This document shows positions 26,053 through 33,214 of a stretch of DNA of 36,891 nt, one piece after another. A model generated the notes under the pieces. The model was given only the letters and a program-made list of their open reading frames with translations. It did not search any database and was not told the origin of the DNA. The position numbers and the translations under genes are program-made. The stretch lies in assembly GCA_018669005.1 (NCBI GenBank), contig JABJAL010000010.1, forward strand, positions 1 to 36,891. Reading direction: 5' to 3'. The DNA comes from Nitrospinaceae bacterium. GTDB lineage: Bacteria; UBA8248. Position 1 is the first letter of the stretch. Each line of letters opens with the position of its first letter.

Positions 26053-27369
26053 ATGAGCGGTAAACTTCGGGTCGTTCACTACCTTAACCAGTTCTTTGCC
26101 GGCGTAGGTGGCGAGGAGAAAAGCGACCACCCCGTATCCGCACAGGCGGGTCCCGTGGGTCCGGGTCTTCTGCTAAATAAAATTCTGGGTGCGGATGCCG
26201 AAGTTGTCGGCACCGTTTTCGCGGGCGATGGTCTGTTTGCCGAAAATGAGGAGGCTTGTGCCGCCGAGGCCATCTCGTTGATTAAGGAATTTTCTCCCGA
26301 TCTCATCCTCGCCGGACCCGCTTTCAATGCCGGGCGCTTCGGGCTTGCCTGTGCCGCTGTTTGTCGCGCTGCGCTTGAGGCGAAAATTTCCGCCATCACC
26401 GCCATGCACCCTGAGAATCCGGGTTTTTCTGCCGCCGGAGCCAGCGTTTACACTGCCCCCGCCGCCGAGTCCGCCGCCGGGATGGAAGAGGCTCTTGAGG
26501 CTGCAGTCCGCATCGGACTTAAGCTCGCGAGGGGCGCGGTCCTCGGCAATGCCGCCGATGAAGGCTACTTCCCGAGAGGTATTCGCTACAATGAATTCGC
26601 CGAGCTGCCGACCTCAAGGCGCGCCGTAGATTTGCTTTTAAAGAAAATCAAGGGCGAGCCCTATGAGACTGAACTCGAAGTTCCCATTCTTGATGATGTC
26701 ACCCCCCCTGAGCCTATTGCCGATCTTAAAAAAGCCCGCATCGCCATCGTATCAGAGGGCGGCATGGTCCCACCCGGCAACCCGGATCGTTTTGCCGGAG
26801 CGAGGAACGATGCCTGGGCCACATACTCTTTCGAGGGCAAAGACGCCCTTCCGGGGGGCACCTTTATCTCCATCCACGGCGGTTTCAACACCCTGTTCGT
26901 CAACGATGAGCCAGACCGCATGCTCGCCGTCGATGCCTTCCGTCAAATGGAGGGTGCGGGTGAAATTGGTGAGCTCCATAATGATTTTCTTAGCACCTGC
27001 GGAAACGGCGGCGCTTTTGCTGACATGGACGACATTGGCCGCGCTTGGGCTGCCAAACTCAAAACGGCCGGAGTCGAGGGAGCTGTTCTCCCCGCCACGT
27101 GAGGCACCGGAACGCGCAGCGGGGCTGCGCTGGCAAGAGCGCTTGAGCGGGAAGGCATTCCCACCGTCGTCGTCACCTGCCTGCCTAGTGTGGCGCGCGA
27201 TATCGGGGCCAACCGCATTGTCAACAATCGCGCCGGGCATTTTCACCACCCCTTTGGCGACCCTTCTCAAACTCTCGAGGCTGAACGCGGTTGGCGCCTC
27301 GGTGCCGCTCGCGCCGCTGCCTCGGCGCTGACTGAGAAAGTCGACGGGCCGACAGTGTTCGAGTACTAG
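26053..27369 (+). CDS. grdB: glycine/sarcosine/betaine reductase selenoprotein B (GrdB/GrdF/GrdH-like), UGA = selenocysteine
   Basis: In characterised systems GrdB holds the selenocysteine that attacks the substrate carbon bound by GrdE. The protein begins MSGKLRVVHYLNQFFAGVGGEE, continues with AGPAFNAGRFGLACA, RGIRYNEFAELPTSRRA and IAIVSEGGMVPPGNPDR, and reaches TGA at 27100-27102 (codon 350). It then continues GTGTRSGAALARALEREGIPTVVVTCLPSVA to TAG at 27367. The total is 438 residues, with Sec at the family position. In known GrdB the motif is U-G-T-C-T-R-C-G; here both Cys are lost (U-G-T-G-T-R-S-G). GGGAGAG precedes the ATG, which overlaps (ATGA) the frame trailing from grdE. A VOC gene follows after nine bases. 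Confidence 0.93.
27114..27130 (+). promoter_or_regulatory. candidate SECIS stem-loop in grdB
   Basis: GCGCAGC (27114-27120) and GCTGCGC (27124-27130) form a perfect seven-pair stem with a GGG loop. The loop starts 19 bases after the last base of the UGA (27102). Distance, loop size and G at the loop start all fit the loose rules for bacterial SECIS elements. Not folded by software. Confidence 0.65.
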
Positions 27370-27378
27370 GGCGATACC

Positions 27379-27924
27379 ATGCCTTCTCCTCCCGGCCCGC
27401 TCAGGTTGCAGCATGTCGGCATGCGAGGCGGGCGGCTTGAAGAAAATATAGCCTTCTTCCAGGACACTCTCGGTTTTATCTTTGTTGAGAGTGTCGGGCC
27501 CGATGTGACGAACCTGCCCTTTGGAATTTCGTTTTTCAGGAGCGATGCCCTCCACCACACTATCGGGGTTGAGGTGTGGCCGGAAGGCCAGCCCACTAAG
27601 GACGAGGGAAATAAGACCACCATCACTTTCCCCCATATTGCCTTTGAGGTCGCGGACAGAAAAACTCTTTTAGCCTGGCGCGAGCGGTTATTGGCATTCG
27701 AGGGCGTTCAGTTGGTACCGCCCCATCAAGAGGGTGGCGATCCTGTCGTATTCAGCCCGACTCACCCTGAGGGAAACGGCAACCCCGGTGAAAATCGGGC
27801 GTTTTTTTTCCTCGATCCATTTGGAAACCGCATCGAGTTTTTCTGCGACATGGCAATCATGACAAAGGACAATGAGATCGATCCCGAGTGGAACCGGGAC
27901 CGATTGAAACGCGACGGGTATTAG
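27379..27924 (+). CDS. VOC-fold (glyoxalase/dioxygenase superfamily) protein
   Basis: The 181-residue protein has two paired beta-alpha-beta-beta-beta modules. Putative metal ligands are visible at the usual places: His12 (LQHVGMR), His86 (FPHIAFEV) and Glu153 (NRIEFFCD). FLDPFGNRIEFF is the classic closing motif of the superfamily. Members are glyoxalases, epimerases, extradiol dioxygenases or resistance proteins, so the reaction is not known. ATG at 27379 lies nine bases after the grdB stop. It is almost certainly in the same transcript, and its job may be to process the substrate or product of the selenoprotein reductase. It is the last gene of the cluster; the next gene converges on it. 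Confidence 0.85.
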   Translation: MPSPPGPLRLQHVGMRGGRLEENIAFFQDTLGFIFVESVGPDVTNLPFGISFFRSDALHHTIGVEVWPEGQPTKDEGNKTTITFPHIAFEVADRKTLLAWRERLLAFEGVQLVPPHQEGGDPVVFSPTHPEGNGNPGENRAFFFLDPFGNRIEFFCDMAIMTKDNEIDPEWNRDRLKRDGY

Positions 27925-27976
27925 AGGCGCATCCTCGGAAATCTTCCGACATAATAGTTGGCGAGCGTACATCCCA

Positions 27977-28933
27977 TTAAGTCAAAATAATCTGCCTTTC
28001 CTTGAAATCGTCTCCGGTGGGAACGCGGCCGGACTGGATAGCCTCCAACATGTGATTAAAAACCACGCCTGATTCGCCTGCATCATTGTCAAGAAAATAA
28101 GAATGCCCGGTGGGTGTGTCGTATCTCGTATTGAAGTTGTCGCAATCGATGGCGTAGACATTACCCGGAACCGTAGACATGTCCTCTGGACCCGAATGTC
28201 CCAACCTCCTCGATGCGACCTTGTTCTTGAGGTTCGATGCCTTGCTAGCCCGTAGAGCGAGGTCGTCGGAGGCATAGTAGACAAGCACATTCCTCGATGC
28301 GTGACAGATTCCTTCGCCGGCTTTTCCCCGTTCGAGGGACTCGTTGACGATGTCGGCGGCCATCAAAAACGTATTTCGAAAAATCAGGGGCAACCCGCCG
28401 GGGCGATCATATTTGCGCCAGGCCGCGAGGGTTTGCCTCAGCACCCTGTTTCCCATTGAATGCGCAATCAGGTTGATCCGCTTGATGCAGGGTTCCGAAT
28501 CGGCTCGCCACGCCATGAATTTCTCCAGCACTCTCGCAAAAGCGAACGCGCTCGCGTCGGCCGCTTTTTGATCGTCCCAGTAATCTCCGAGAATGCTCGC
28601 GTCGTTGTCGCACGGCCAGATCATGGGAACGACTTGTACGCCGTTCGCCTCCTTGGCGTCGAAAAGCTCCTGTAGCTTGGCAGCGCGAGGGAAAATGTGG
28701 GGTTCGGGTAGATTGGAAAATCCGTGGATGTACAAAAGAATCTGCTTGTAAGATGAATCACGGAGTTCTTGATGGAAATTGGCGCTTCCGATTTCTGTAT
28801 ATCTGCCCTCTCCATCCCGGCGAGAGTAATAAACGGATTGCTCGGATTCAGTGTTGTCGAGATAAAAGGAGATGTTTCGATTCGGGTTACCGTTTTTTTC
28901 TTCGTTTATCGCTCTGTTCGTGACGAATAACAT
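27977..28933 (-). CDS. alpha/beta hydrolase of the DUF900 type
   Basis: The 318-residue protein starts with MLFVTNRAI, typical of DUF900-like hydrolases. The oxyanion strand is YIHGFSN (about 69-75) and the nucleophile elbow is IAHSMGN with Ser159. A likely catalytic Asp is 223 or 224 (YYASDDLAL), and His277 lies in TGHSYF. There is no signal peptide, so it is cytosolic or released otherwise. Substrate unknown; esterase or lipase activity is plausible. The start at 28933 is chosen for AAGGAGC upstream and the family's N-terminus; the ATG/GTG 45 bases earlier lacks a site. It is convergent with the VOC gene, and a TCGGAA/TTCCGA hairpin (27935-27949) lies between them. Confidence 0.85.
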   Translation of the reverse strand: MLFVTNRAINEEKNGNPNRNISFYLDNTESEQSVYYSRRDGEGRYTEIGSANFHQELRDSSYKQILLYIHGFSNLPEPHIFPRAAKLQELFDAKEANGVQVVPMIWPCDNDASILGDYWDDQKAADASAFAFARVLEKFMAWRADSEPCIKRINLIAHSMGNRVLRQTLAAWRKYDRPGGLPLIFRNTFLMAADIVNESLERGKAGEGICHASRNVLVYYASDDLALRASKASNLKNKVASRRLGHSGPEDMSTVPGNVYAIDCDNFNTRYDTPTGHSYFLDNDAGESGVVFNHMLEAIQSGRVPTGDDFKERQIILT

Positions 28934-29118
28934 AGGCGTGCTCCTTTCGAAGACAGGGGAGTGTGGGGGCACTCTCAATTTTGTTGTGTGTTAATCATAT
29001 GTCTAATATTGAAAATGTCAATTATTGTTTTAAGGAAATTTTGGACGTTGAATTCGTAGATTGGAGAAAGGCTTTTGTTGGAAAAAAGTGACGCCGACCA
29101 TTTAGGAAATTCAAATCC

Positions 29119-29742
29119 TCATTTAAATGGCATTACCGAGCCGCTTCGCCTCATGGGTGACTCGAAACGCCACAGCTGCCTTGAAAACGCTTCATCAGAA
29201 CATGCCGAGAGGGACAGCGAGCGCGCCATATGCCGGGAAGGGAGCCTTCGCCCGCCCGGTGTGAGCCGAGAGGGCTCAGGTCCGATGGTCAGGCATTTAT
29301 CAGGATGTTTATCGAGGCGCAGGCGATAATTATCATAGCGCCATGATTGCAGGGGGGCGCCGTCGCATTTTTGGAGGCGAAGCTTTGCGCCATCGACGGC
29401 GGTGTCTGCTGCGACACAGAGCCCGTAATGAGACATTTTAAGCAATCCTTTCGACAATGCTCCCCGGTCGAAGCGCTCGTCGAGATTCCATATCCCCTCC
29501 TTGCAGGTGTGAACCGAAAGGGTGGCTTCAACCCTAACGCGTTTTCGGTGCCCCGGAATATCGACACAGTGAAACCTTGGTTCATCCAGTGTGTAAAACG
29601 CTTTGAGGTAAACTTCATTTTTCGATGCGATTGGTGTTTGCGCTACCGCCTTTGAGGTGATGAAAAGGCAGATAAAAAAAACGGCGAACAAAAAAAGGGC
29701 GTGACGCCTGTTCTCGAATGTTTTATCAAAATGAATATCCAT
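29119..29742 (-). CDS. secreted ricin B-type beta-trefoil lectin-like protein
   Basis: The 207-residue precursor has a signal peptide (hydrophobic 14-30, cut near AVAQ). The mature part shows beta-trefoil repeats with QxW-type ends: GLCVAADTAVDGAKLRLQKC then LQSWRYD (Gln132, Trp134), and CLTIGPE...SLSLSAC then RQLWRFE (Gln189, Trp191). The conserved pairs of Cys in each repeat are present. Such domains bind galactose-type sugars on glycans, usually beside an enzyme domain. Here there is no enzyme domain, so it may be a free lectin or an envelope protein. The start at 29742 is preferred because an AGAGAG site precedes it and the signal follows directly. Confidence 0.75.
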   Translation of the reverse strand: MDIHFDKTFENRRHALFLFAVFFICLFITSKAVAQTPIASKNEVYLKAFYTLDEPRFHCVDIPGHRKRVRVEATLSVHTCKEGIWNLDERFDRGALSKGLLKMSHYGLCVAADTAVDGAKLRLQKCDGAPLQSWRYDNYRLRLDKHPDKCLTIGPEPSRLTPGGRRLPSRHMARSLSLSACSDEAFSRQLWRFESPMRRSGSVMPFK

Positions 29743-29786
29743 GGTTTCTCTCTTATTTGTTAAATGTGAAATGCTCGGTGCACGCA

Positions 29787-30176
29787 TTATTTTTTCTCCG
29801 GTATTTTAACCTCAATATCGGGGTGATGACCGCCTACGTCTACCTTGTTGGGCAGGATAAAGATTGCCGCGAAAATAATGGCTGCGCTGATGCCAACGAA
29901 AACCAAGCCGGGAGCTATCATCTTTGTCCTGGAGGTGCCGTGTGTCTCGCCGGATTTGATCATCTCGCCCCAGACGCTGTTTCCGTTCCAGGTGATGTAG
30001 AGGCCGAGTAGAGCAAAGACCACACCGACCAGGCCCGCCACTATACGGAAGAAGCCTTCCTCCTCAAGCAGGTAGGCGAATATCTCGATTTCCTCGGAGC
30101 CGTGGGCGTGGGCTGCAGCCGTCCCAAATAGCCCGAGGCCACCTGCCCCGATTACGACAAACATCCCTTTTTTCAT
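29787..30176 (-). CDS. hypothetical small membrane protein
   Basis: The 129-residue protein has a signal peptide (MKKGMFVVIGAGGLGLFG..AHAHG, cut near residue 23) and two further hydrophobic helices (about 42-62 and 87-108). The tail has a His pair and charges (VDVGGHHPDIEVK). A short His-rich stretch (HAHGSEE) follows the signal, which could hold a metal, but no family is recognised. The start at 30176 is chosen from AAGGGAGAG upstream. It shares direction with the lectin gene, and 44 bases separate them, so they may be co-transcribed. Confidence 0.65.
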   Translation of the reverse strand: MKKGMFVVIGAGGLGLFGTAAAHAHGSEEIEIFAYLLEEEGFFRIVAGLVGVVFALLGLYITWNGNSVWGEMIKSGETHGTSRTKMIAPGLVFVGISAAIIFAAIFILPNKVDVGGHHPDIEVKIPEKK

Positions 30177-30395
30177 CGCGCTCTCTCCCTTAAGAGATTG
30201 AAAGAATAGCAGATATAGGCAGGCAAGGCCCTCTCCATTTACTACGCATTTCCTGTAAGTGGGATCCCGCAATGATCGTCTACATTCTCTCGTGCGCGAG
30301 GAGGTATCCCTCTCTCTTGCCAGGCTGCCTCGCTGAATGCCCCCCCCCATTGGGTGTCTGGAGCTGATCGGATTTTTTAGCGAAAGGAGAGAAAT

Positions 30396-30749
30396 ATGTT
30401 TTCAGGATGGACACCGGCATTTAGCGCCACCGCTCTATGGGGGGCCCTCGCGCTCGCCCTCACTCTGGTTGGGGTGCTGGGCCGGATTATTCATACCGAG
30501 CTCAGAGGCAGGGTCGAGCAGGTGGGCGCCCAGCTTCGCCGCGAGTTCGAGGCCGCTGAGAATGAACATCGCGCCAGGGCGCTTCGCGCCGAGGGTCGCA
30601 TCGACGAGATGCACCTGCGATTTGCCCGGAGGGACGACATTACTCGCGAGCTTGAAGCCATTCGCACCTCGTTCGCCGAGGTTTTCTCAGAGCTTCGCCG
30701 CGCCAACGAGGGCATTGCCGCCCTGCGGGGCGGGGCAGGGGAGGAATGA
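30396..30749 (+). CDS. DUF2730-family Mu-like phage protein
   Basis: The 117-residue protein has one N-terminal membrane helix (about 10-30) and a long Arg/Glu-rich coiled coil (about 35-105, with RRANEGIAAL near the end). This is the typical shape of DUF2730 proteins, found just before the small terminase-type genes of Mu-like phages. ATG at 30396 follows AAAGGAGAG. The function in the phage is unknown; a link to lysis or head assembly has been suggested only by position. The next gene begins 47 bases after its stop. Confidence 0.75.
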   Translation: MFSGWTPAFSATALWGALALALTLVGVLGRIIHTELRGRVEQVGAQLRREFEAAENEHRARALRAEGRIDEMHLRFARRDDITRELEAIRTSFAEVFSELRRANEGIAALRGGAGEE

Positions 30750-30795
30750 TGCAGCCACCCGTTTTCTTTGAACGACGACCGAGGAGGCGATTGTT

Positions 30796-31128
30796 TTGAA
30801 AGAGCTTGCCGGCCCCGTACTAAGGGGCGATATTTTAAAAATTCTCTACTACCAGGACGCCTTCTCAGCGAGAACCCGAATCGGCAGCCTCATGCTCTGG
30901 GCCGCGCTGAGGGAAGCCGGCCATCACGACAGGGGCCTTCCCCTGGGGCGCGACTCTCTTGAAGAGGTTGTGGACGAACTGGCTGCGCGCGGGCTTGTGC
31001 GCAAATCCACACCCGGCGCCGTGGGTCGCCTTCTTACCGACTACGAGGCCCACCTCACTCGCAAGGGCCGGGGGCTCCTTGAGGGGGCGCTTCCCGCCGA
31101 GTCCGATATTTTGATAGGAGAGCTGTGA
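30796..31128 (+). CDS. Mu-like phage small protein (gp26 position), winged-helix-like
   Basis: The 110-residue protein starts at TTG 30796, eight bases after a clear GAGGAGG. It reads like a winged helix-turn-helix: GDILKILYYQDAFSARTRIGSLMLWAALRE... EEVVDELAARGLVRKSTPG... LTRKGRGLLEG. The final LTxKGxxLLEG is the common wing-end motif of archaeal/phage transcription-like folds. In Mu-like prophages a gene of this size sits between the DUF2730 and DUF3486 genes. Its stop overlaps the next start (TGATG), so translation is coupled. Confidence 0.65.
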   Translation: MKELAGPVLRGDILKILYYQDAFSARTRIGSLMLWAALREAGHHDRGLPLGRDSLEEVVDELAARGLVRKSTPGAVGRLLTDYEAHLTRKGRGLLEGALPAESDILIGEL

Positions 31129-31700
31129 TGGAACAGCCGACCACCGGCCCGCGCCGTAAGATCGCCCGCTACGGGGCCGAGGAAGTGGTGAACCCGATTC
31201 TATTATCGGGGGGCACTCTCGATGAAGCCTGCGCGGCCTTCGAGGATTTTACCGGCAAGACCATCGGCCGCACCGCCATGTGCAAGCATAACCAGCGCCT
31301 CTTTGCCGCTGCCGACAAAATGAAATCCTTGGAACTTCTCGTGGACAAGATGCTTGAGCACGATGGCTATTACGAGGGCGCCGACCCGGGCGAGAAAGCC
31401 GCCGCCCTCGCCCGGCGAATGCTCCTTGCCCGCGCCGTCGAGGCCGCCGCCGACATACCCCCTGAGGTGATGAAAAAAATGCCGCCCGACAAGCTGGCGC
31501 AAATGATTGCGCGCTTAGAGAACGCCCGTATCTCGGGCGAGCGCCTTCGACTCCAGTACAACAAGGCCCTCGACACCGCCAAGGAGGCCATCCTCGAAAA
31601 ACTGGAGGAGGAGATGCGCGCCCACCCCAAGCTTTTAGAGGAAGTCGCCCAACTGGCCGAAAAAGCGTTTGAGGAGGTTGTTAGCGAGGTGGGGGGGTAG
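31128..31700 (+). CDS. DUF3486-family Mu-like phage protein (gp27-like)
   Basis: The 190-residue mainly helical protein shows KIARYGAEEVVNPILLSGGTLDEACAAFED as a terminase-small-subunit-like HTH region (about 10-55). Long charged helices follow (LARRMLLARAVEAA and a heptad-rich tail with LEEEMRAHPKLLEEVAQLAEKAFEEV). DUF3486 proteins are believed to be the small terminase subunit in Mu-like phages. The start at 31128 (ATG) fits the TGATG overlap; GTG at 31125 would add one Met. The terminase large subunit that should follow is absent. Its last 170 bases are repeated at 32483-32650. Confidence 0.75.
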   Translation: MEQPTTGPRRKIARYGAEEVVNPILLSGGTLDEACAAFEDFTGKTIGRTAMCKHNQRLFAAADKMKSLELLVDKMLEHDGYYEGADPGEKAAALARRMLLARAVEAAADIPPEVMKKMPPDKLAQMIARLENARISGERLRLQYNKALDTAKEAILEKLEEEMRAHPKLLEEVAQLAEKAFEEVVSEVGG

Positions 31701-31703
31701 CGT
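31531..31703 (+). repeat. left copy of a ~170-bp imperfect direct repeat
   Basis: The 3' end of the DUF3486 gene plus its stop (GGGGGTAGCG) is repeated at 32483-32653 in the same direction. About nine in ten bases agree by eye, with several small indels. The two copies bracket about 780 bases holding the membrane protein gene at 31766-32179. Confidence 0.85.
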
Positions 31704-31765
31704 TCGAGCTTAATGGTTGTGGGGTCAGGGACCAACTTTGGCGAATACCCCCGGTTAATCTCGCA

Positions 31766-32179
31766 TCATTTTTTCCGCAAGATGCCCTGTCGGGCCACGC
31801 ACGCGATGACGCCCCACAAACCCGTGCGCAATGTCATGGCGCCTATGGTTCTGGCTTCAAAGGCGCCACCGGTGAAGATATAAACAGCCAAAGCCGCAAA
31901 CGTCATCACCGTGGCCACCGCGATCGCCAATGCGAGGTGTGCGCCCCACTCGGCGTGTCGGAAAAGTCCGATCGCAGCTACCATGTAAGCGAATCCGGCG
32001 AAAAAATTAAACCAAACCACGGCGGGGACGTAATTGCCCGCGGCGAGGCGCATTTTCTCGGGGCCGAAGAGAACTTGACCGCCGGAAAAAACAGATGCTG
32101 CGCCAAAGATTAGGGCCACCGCAGCAAGGGCCTGTAGAAGTTTCAGGCCTCTACAGTATGTTAGGCAGGCTGTGAACAT
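31766..32179 (-). CDS. hypothetical four-helix membrane protein
   Basis: The 137-residue integral membrane protein has four hydrophobic helices (about 14-33, 50-72, 80-102 and 110-130) and short charged ends. A good ribosome site (AGGAGATGAAGCC) precedes ATG at 32179. It has no recognised motif; Asn/Trp in the second helix (VPAVVWFNFFAGF) are the only notable residues. It faces the Mu-like genes and lies between two direct copies of the DUF3486 end, so it may have been inserted into, or carried along with, the phage remnant. Confidence 0.65.
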   Translation of the reverse strand: MFTACLTYCRGLKLLQALAAVALIFGAASVFSGGQVLFGPEKMRLAAGNYVPAVVWFNFFAGFAYMVAAIGLFRHAEWGAHLALAIAVATVMTFAALAVYIFTGGAFEARTIGAMTLRTGLWGVIACVARQGILRKK

Positions 32180-32482
32180 GGCTTCATCTCCTGAAATATC
32201 GAAAAAGCGTATGCTTGATGGTCACCGTTTGTGGGTGTTTTCAAAAAAAAAATCTCAGGCGGTTCCTTGAGTAGGGAAATTCCAACTTAACACTATTCTA
32301 CGTCGGATTTTCTCTTCAGGCGACTGTCTCTGGCTCGGACGGCCCCTCCAGTCCCAGACGATAATCCGATTTCGATGTATTTTCACGATTTTTGGCACTT
32401 GGCGGATATGCTTCTCCTGTTTGCGGTCTCATCTTGGCCCGCTGCTCAGCGGTGCCGCGCTGGTTGCGAAACTGAATTACAT

Positions 32483-32650
32483 TCTCGGGCGAGCGCCTTC
32501 GCCTCCAGTCCAACAAGGCCCTCGACACCGCCAAGGAAGCCATTCTCGAAAAGTTTGAAGATGAAATGCGCGCCACCACAAGCTTTTAGAGGAAGTCACC
32601 CAATTGGCCGAAAAAGCGTTTGGGGAGGCTGTTAGCGAGGTTGGGGGTAG
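32483..32650 (+). pseudogene. broken duplicate of the DUF3486 3' end
   Basis: The region matches 31531-31700 from CTCGGGCGAGCGCCTTCG to the TAG stop at 32648. One base is missing near 32575 (GCGCGCCACCACAAGC against GCGCGCCCACCCCAAGC), which shifts the frame, and there is a shortened G-run before the stop. No start or upstream coding part is left. Upstream of it (32180-32482) nothing else is recognised. Confidence 0.85.
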
Positions 32651-32720
32651 CGCTTTAAATTAATCGGTTGGAATCAAGCTAGGATTGAAAGAAATATTTT
32701 GCATAAAGGTTGTAAATAAC

Positions 32721-32735
32721 GAGCCGAAAGGGCTC
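32721..32735 (-). terminator. possible weak terminator after the receiver gene
   Basis: On the minus strand GAGCC-CTTTC-GGCTC is followed by GTTATTT, ten bases after the stop of the receiver-domain gene. The stem is short and the T-run is interrupted, so termination is only possible. Confidence 0.3.
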
Positions 32736-32745
32736 TCAAGGGTGG

Positions 32746-33111
32746 TTATCTGGTTTCGAAGAGTTTTTCGATTCGAATCAGGAGATCGGGGAGATTAAAC
32801 GGTTTCGATAATAAATCGCTTGCCCCGGCTTTTCTGCAATCAACTATCATCTCCGGCGTCCACTCATCGCTGAGTGCCATGACCTTTGCGCGGGTGCTCC
32901 CTCCCCCCCTGGGGGTTTTTAAAAAATCCAGCATCGTCATATCGGACATGGAATTGTCAATAATCAATGCGTCGAACATCGCGTTGCGGATGCGGTTAAA
33001 TGCCTCATGCCCGCTATCCGTTATTTCCACGCTGTGACCCAGCTGGGTTAAGGTGAGTTCAAGCAAATCGCACAAAATCTCTTCCTGCGCGACGATTAAT
33101 ATATCGGCCAA
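32746..33111 (-). CDS. single-domain response regulator (receiver)
   Basis: The 121-residue CheY-like protein has no output domain. Phospho-acceptor Asp52 lies in ALIIDNSMSDM, the switch Ser is in VMALSDEW (about 81) and Lys103 is in LSKPF. The normal acidic pair near the N-terminus is Glu10-Glu11 (IVAQEEI) rather than Asp-Asp, which may weaken Mg binding. The start is TTG at 33111, with GGAAA upstream; no better start was found. It lies about 100 bases after the HDOD gene and follows the same direction as the sensor kinase further upstream, so it may be its partner. Confidence 0.85.
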   Translation of the reverse strand: MADILIVAQEEILCDLLELTLTQLGHSVEITDSGHEAFNRIRNAMFDALIIDNSMSDMTMLDFLKTPRGGGSTRAKVMALSDEWTPEMIVDCRKAGASDLLSKPFNLPDLLIRIEKLFETR

Positions 33112-33214
33112 GGTCTTGTTTCCATATCATTGAAATGGGCTGGAGCCGTTTTCTGAAGGCTCGGAAAAGCTTTTTACTTTAAATGCAACTTTAAAAATCA
33201 CGCACTCTAAACGA

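Larger units (their letters stand above)
30396..31700 (+). mobile_element. remnant of a Mu-like phage late-gene module
   Basis: Three closely packed plus-strand genes match in order the DUF2730 (Mu gp25-like), gp26-position and DUF3486 (gp27-like) genes that precede the terminase in Mu-like prophages. The terminase, portal and head genes that should follow are missing, and a bacterial-type membrane gene faces back from the right. The element is thus a fragment. A broken second copy of the DUF3486 end lies at 32483-32650. No Mu ends or transposase genes are visible. Confidence 0.7.

Noticed and set aside
26752-27636. 294-codon open frame on the minus strand across the grdB TGA
   Set aside because: The plus strand carries the GrdB family sequence on both sides of the TGA with Sec at the expected position. 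The minus frame has no family signal and is a high-GC shadow.
27935-27949. TCGGAA-ATC-TTCCGA hairpin between the VOC and hydrolase genes as a terminator
   Set aside because: Six-pair stem but no T-run on either strand, so not listed as a terminator.
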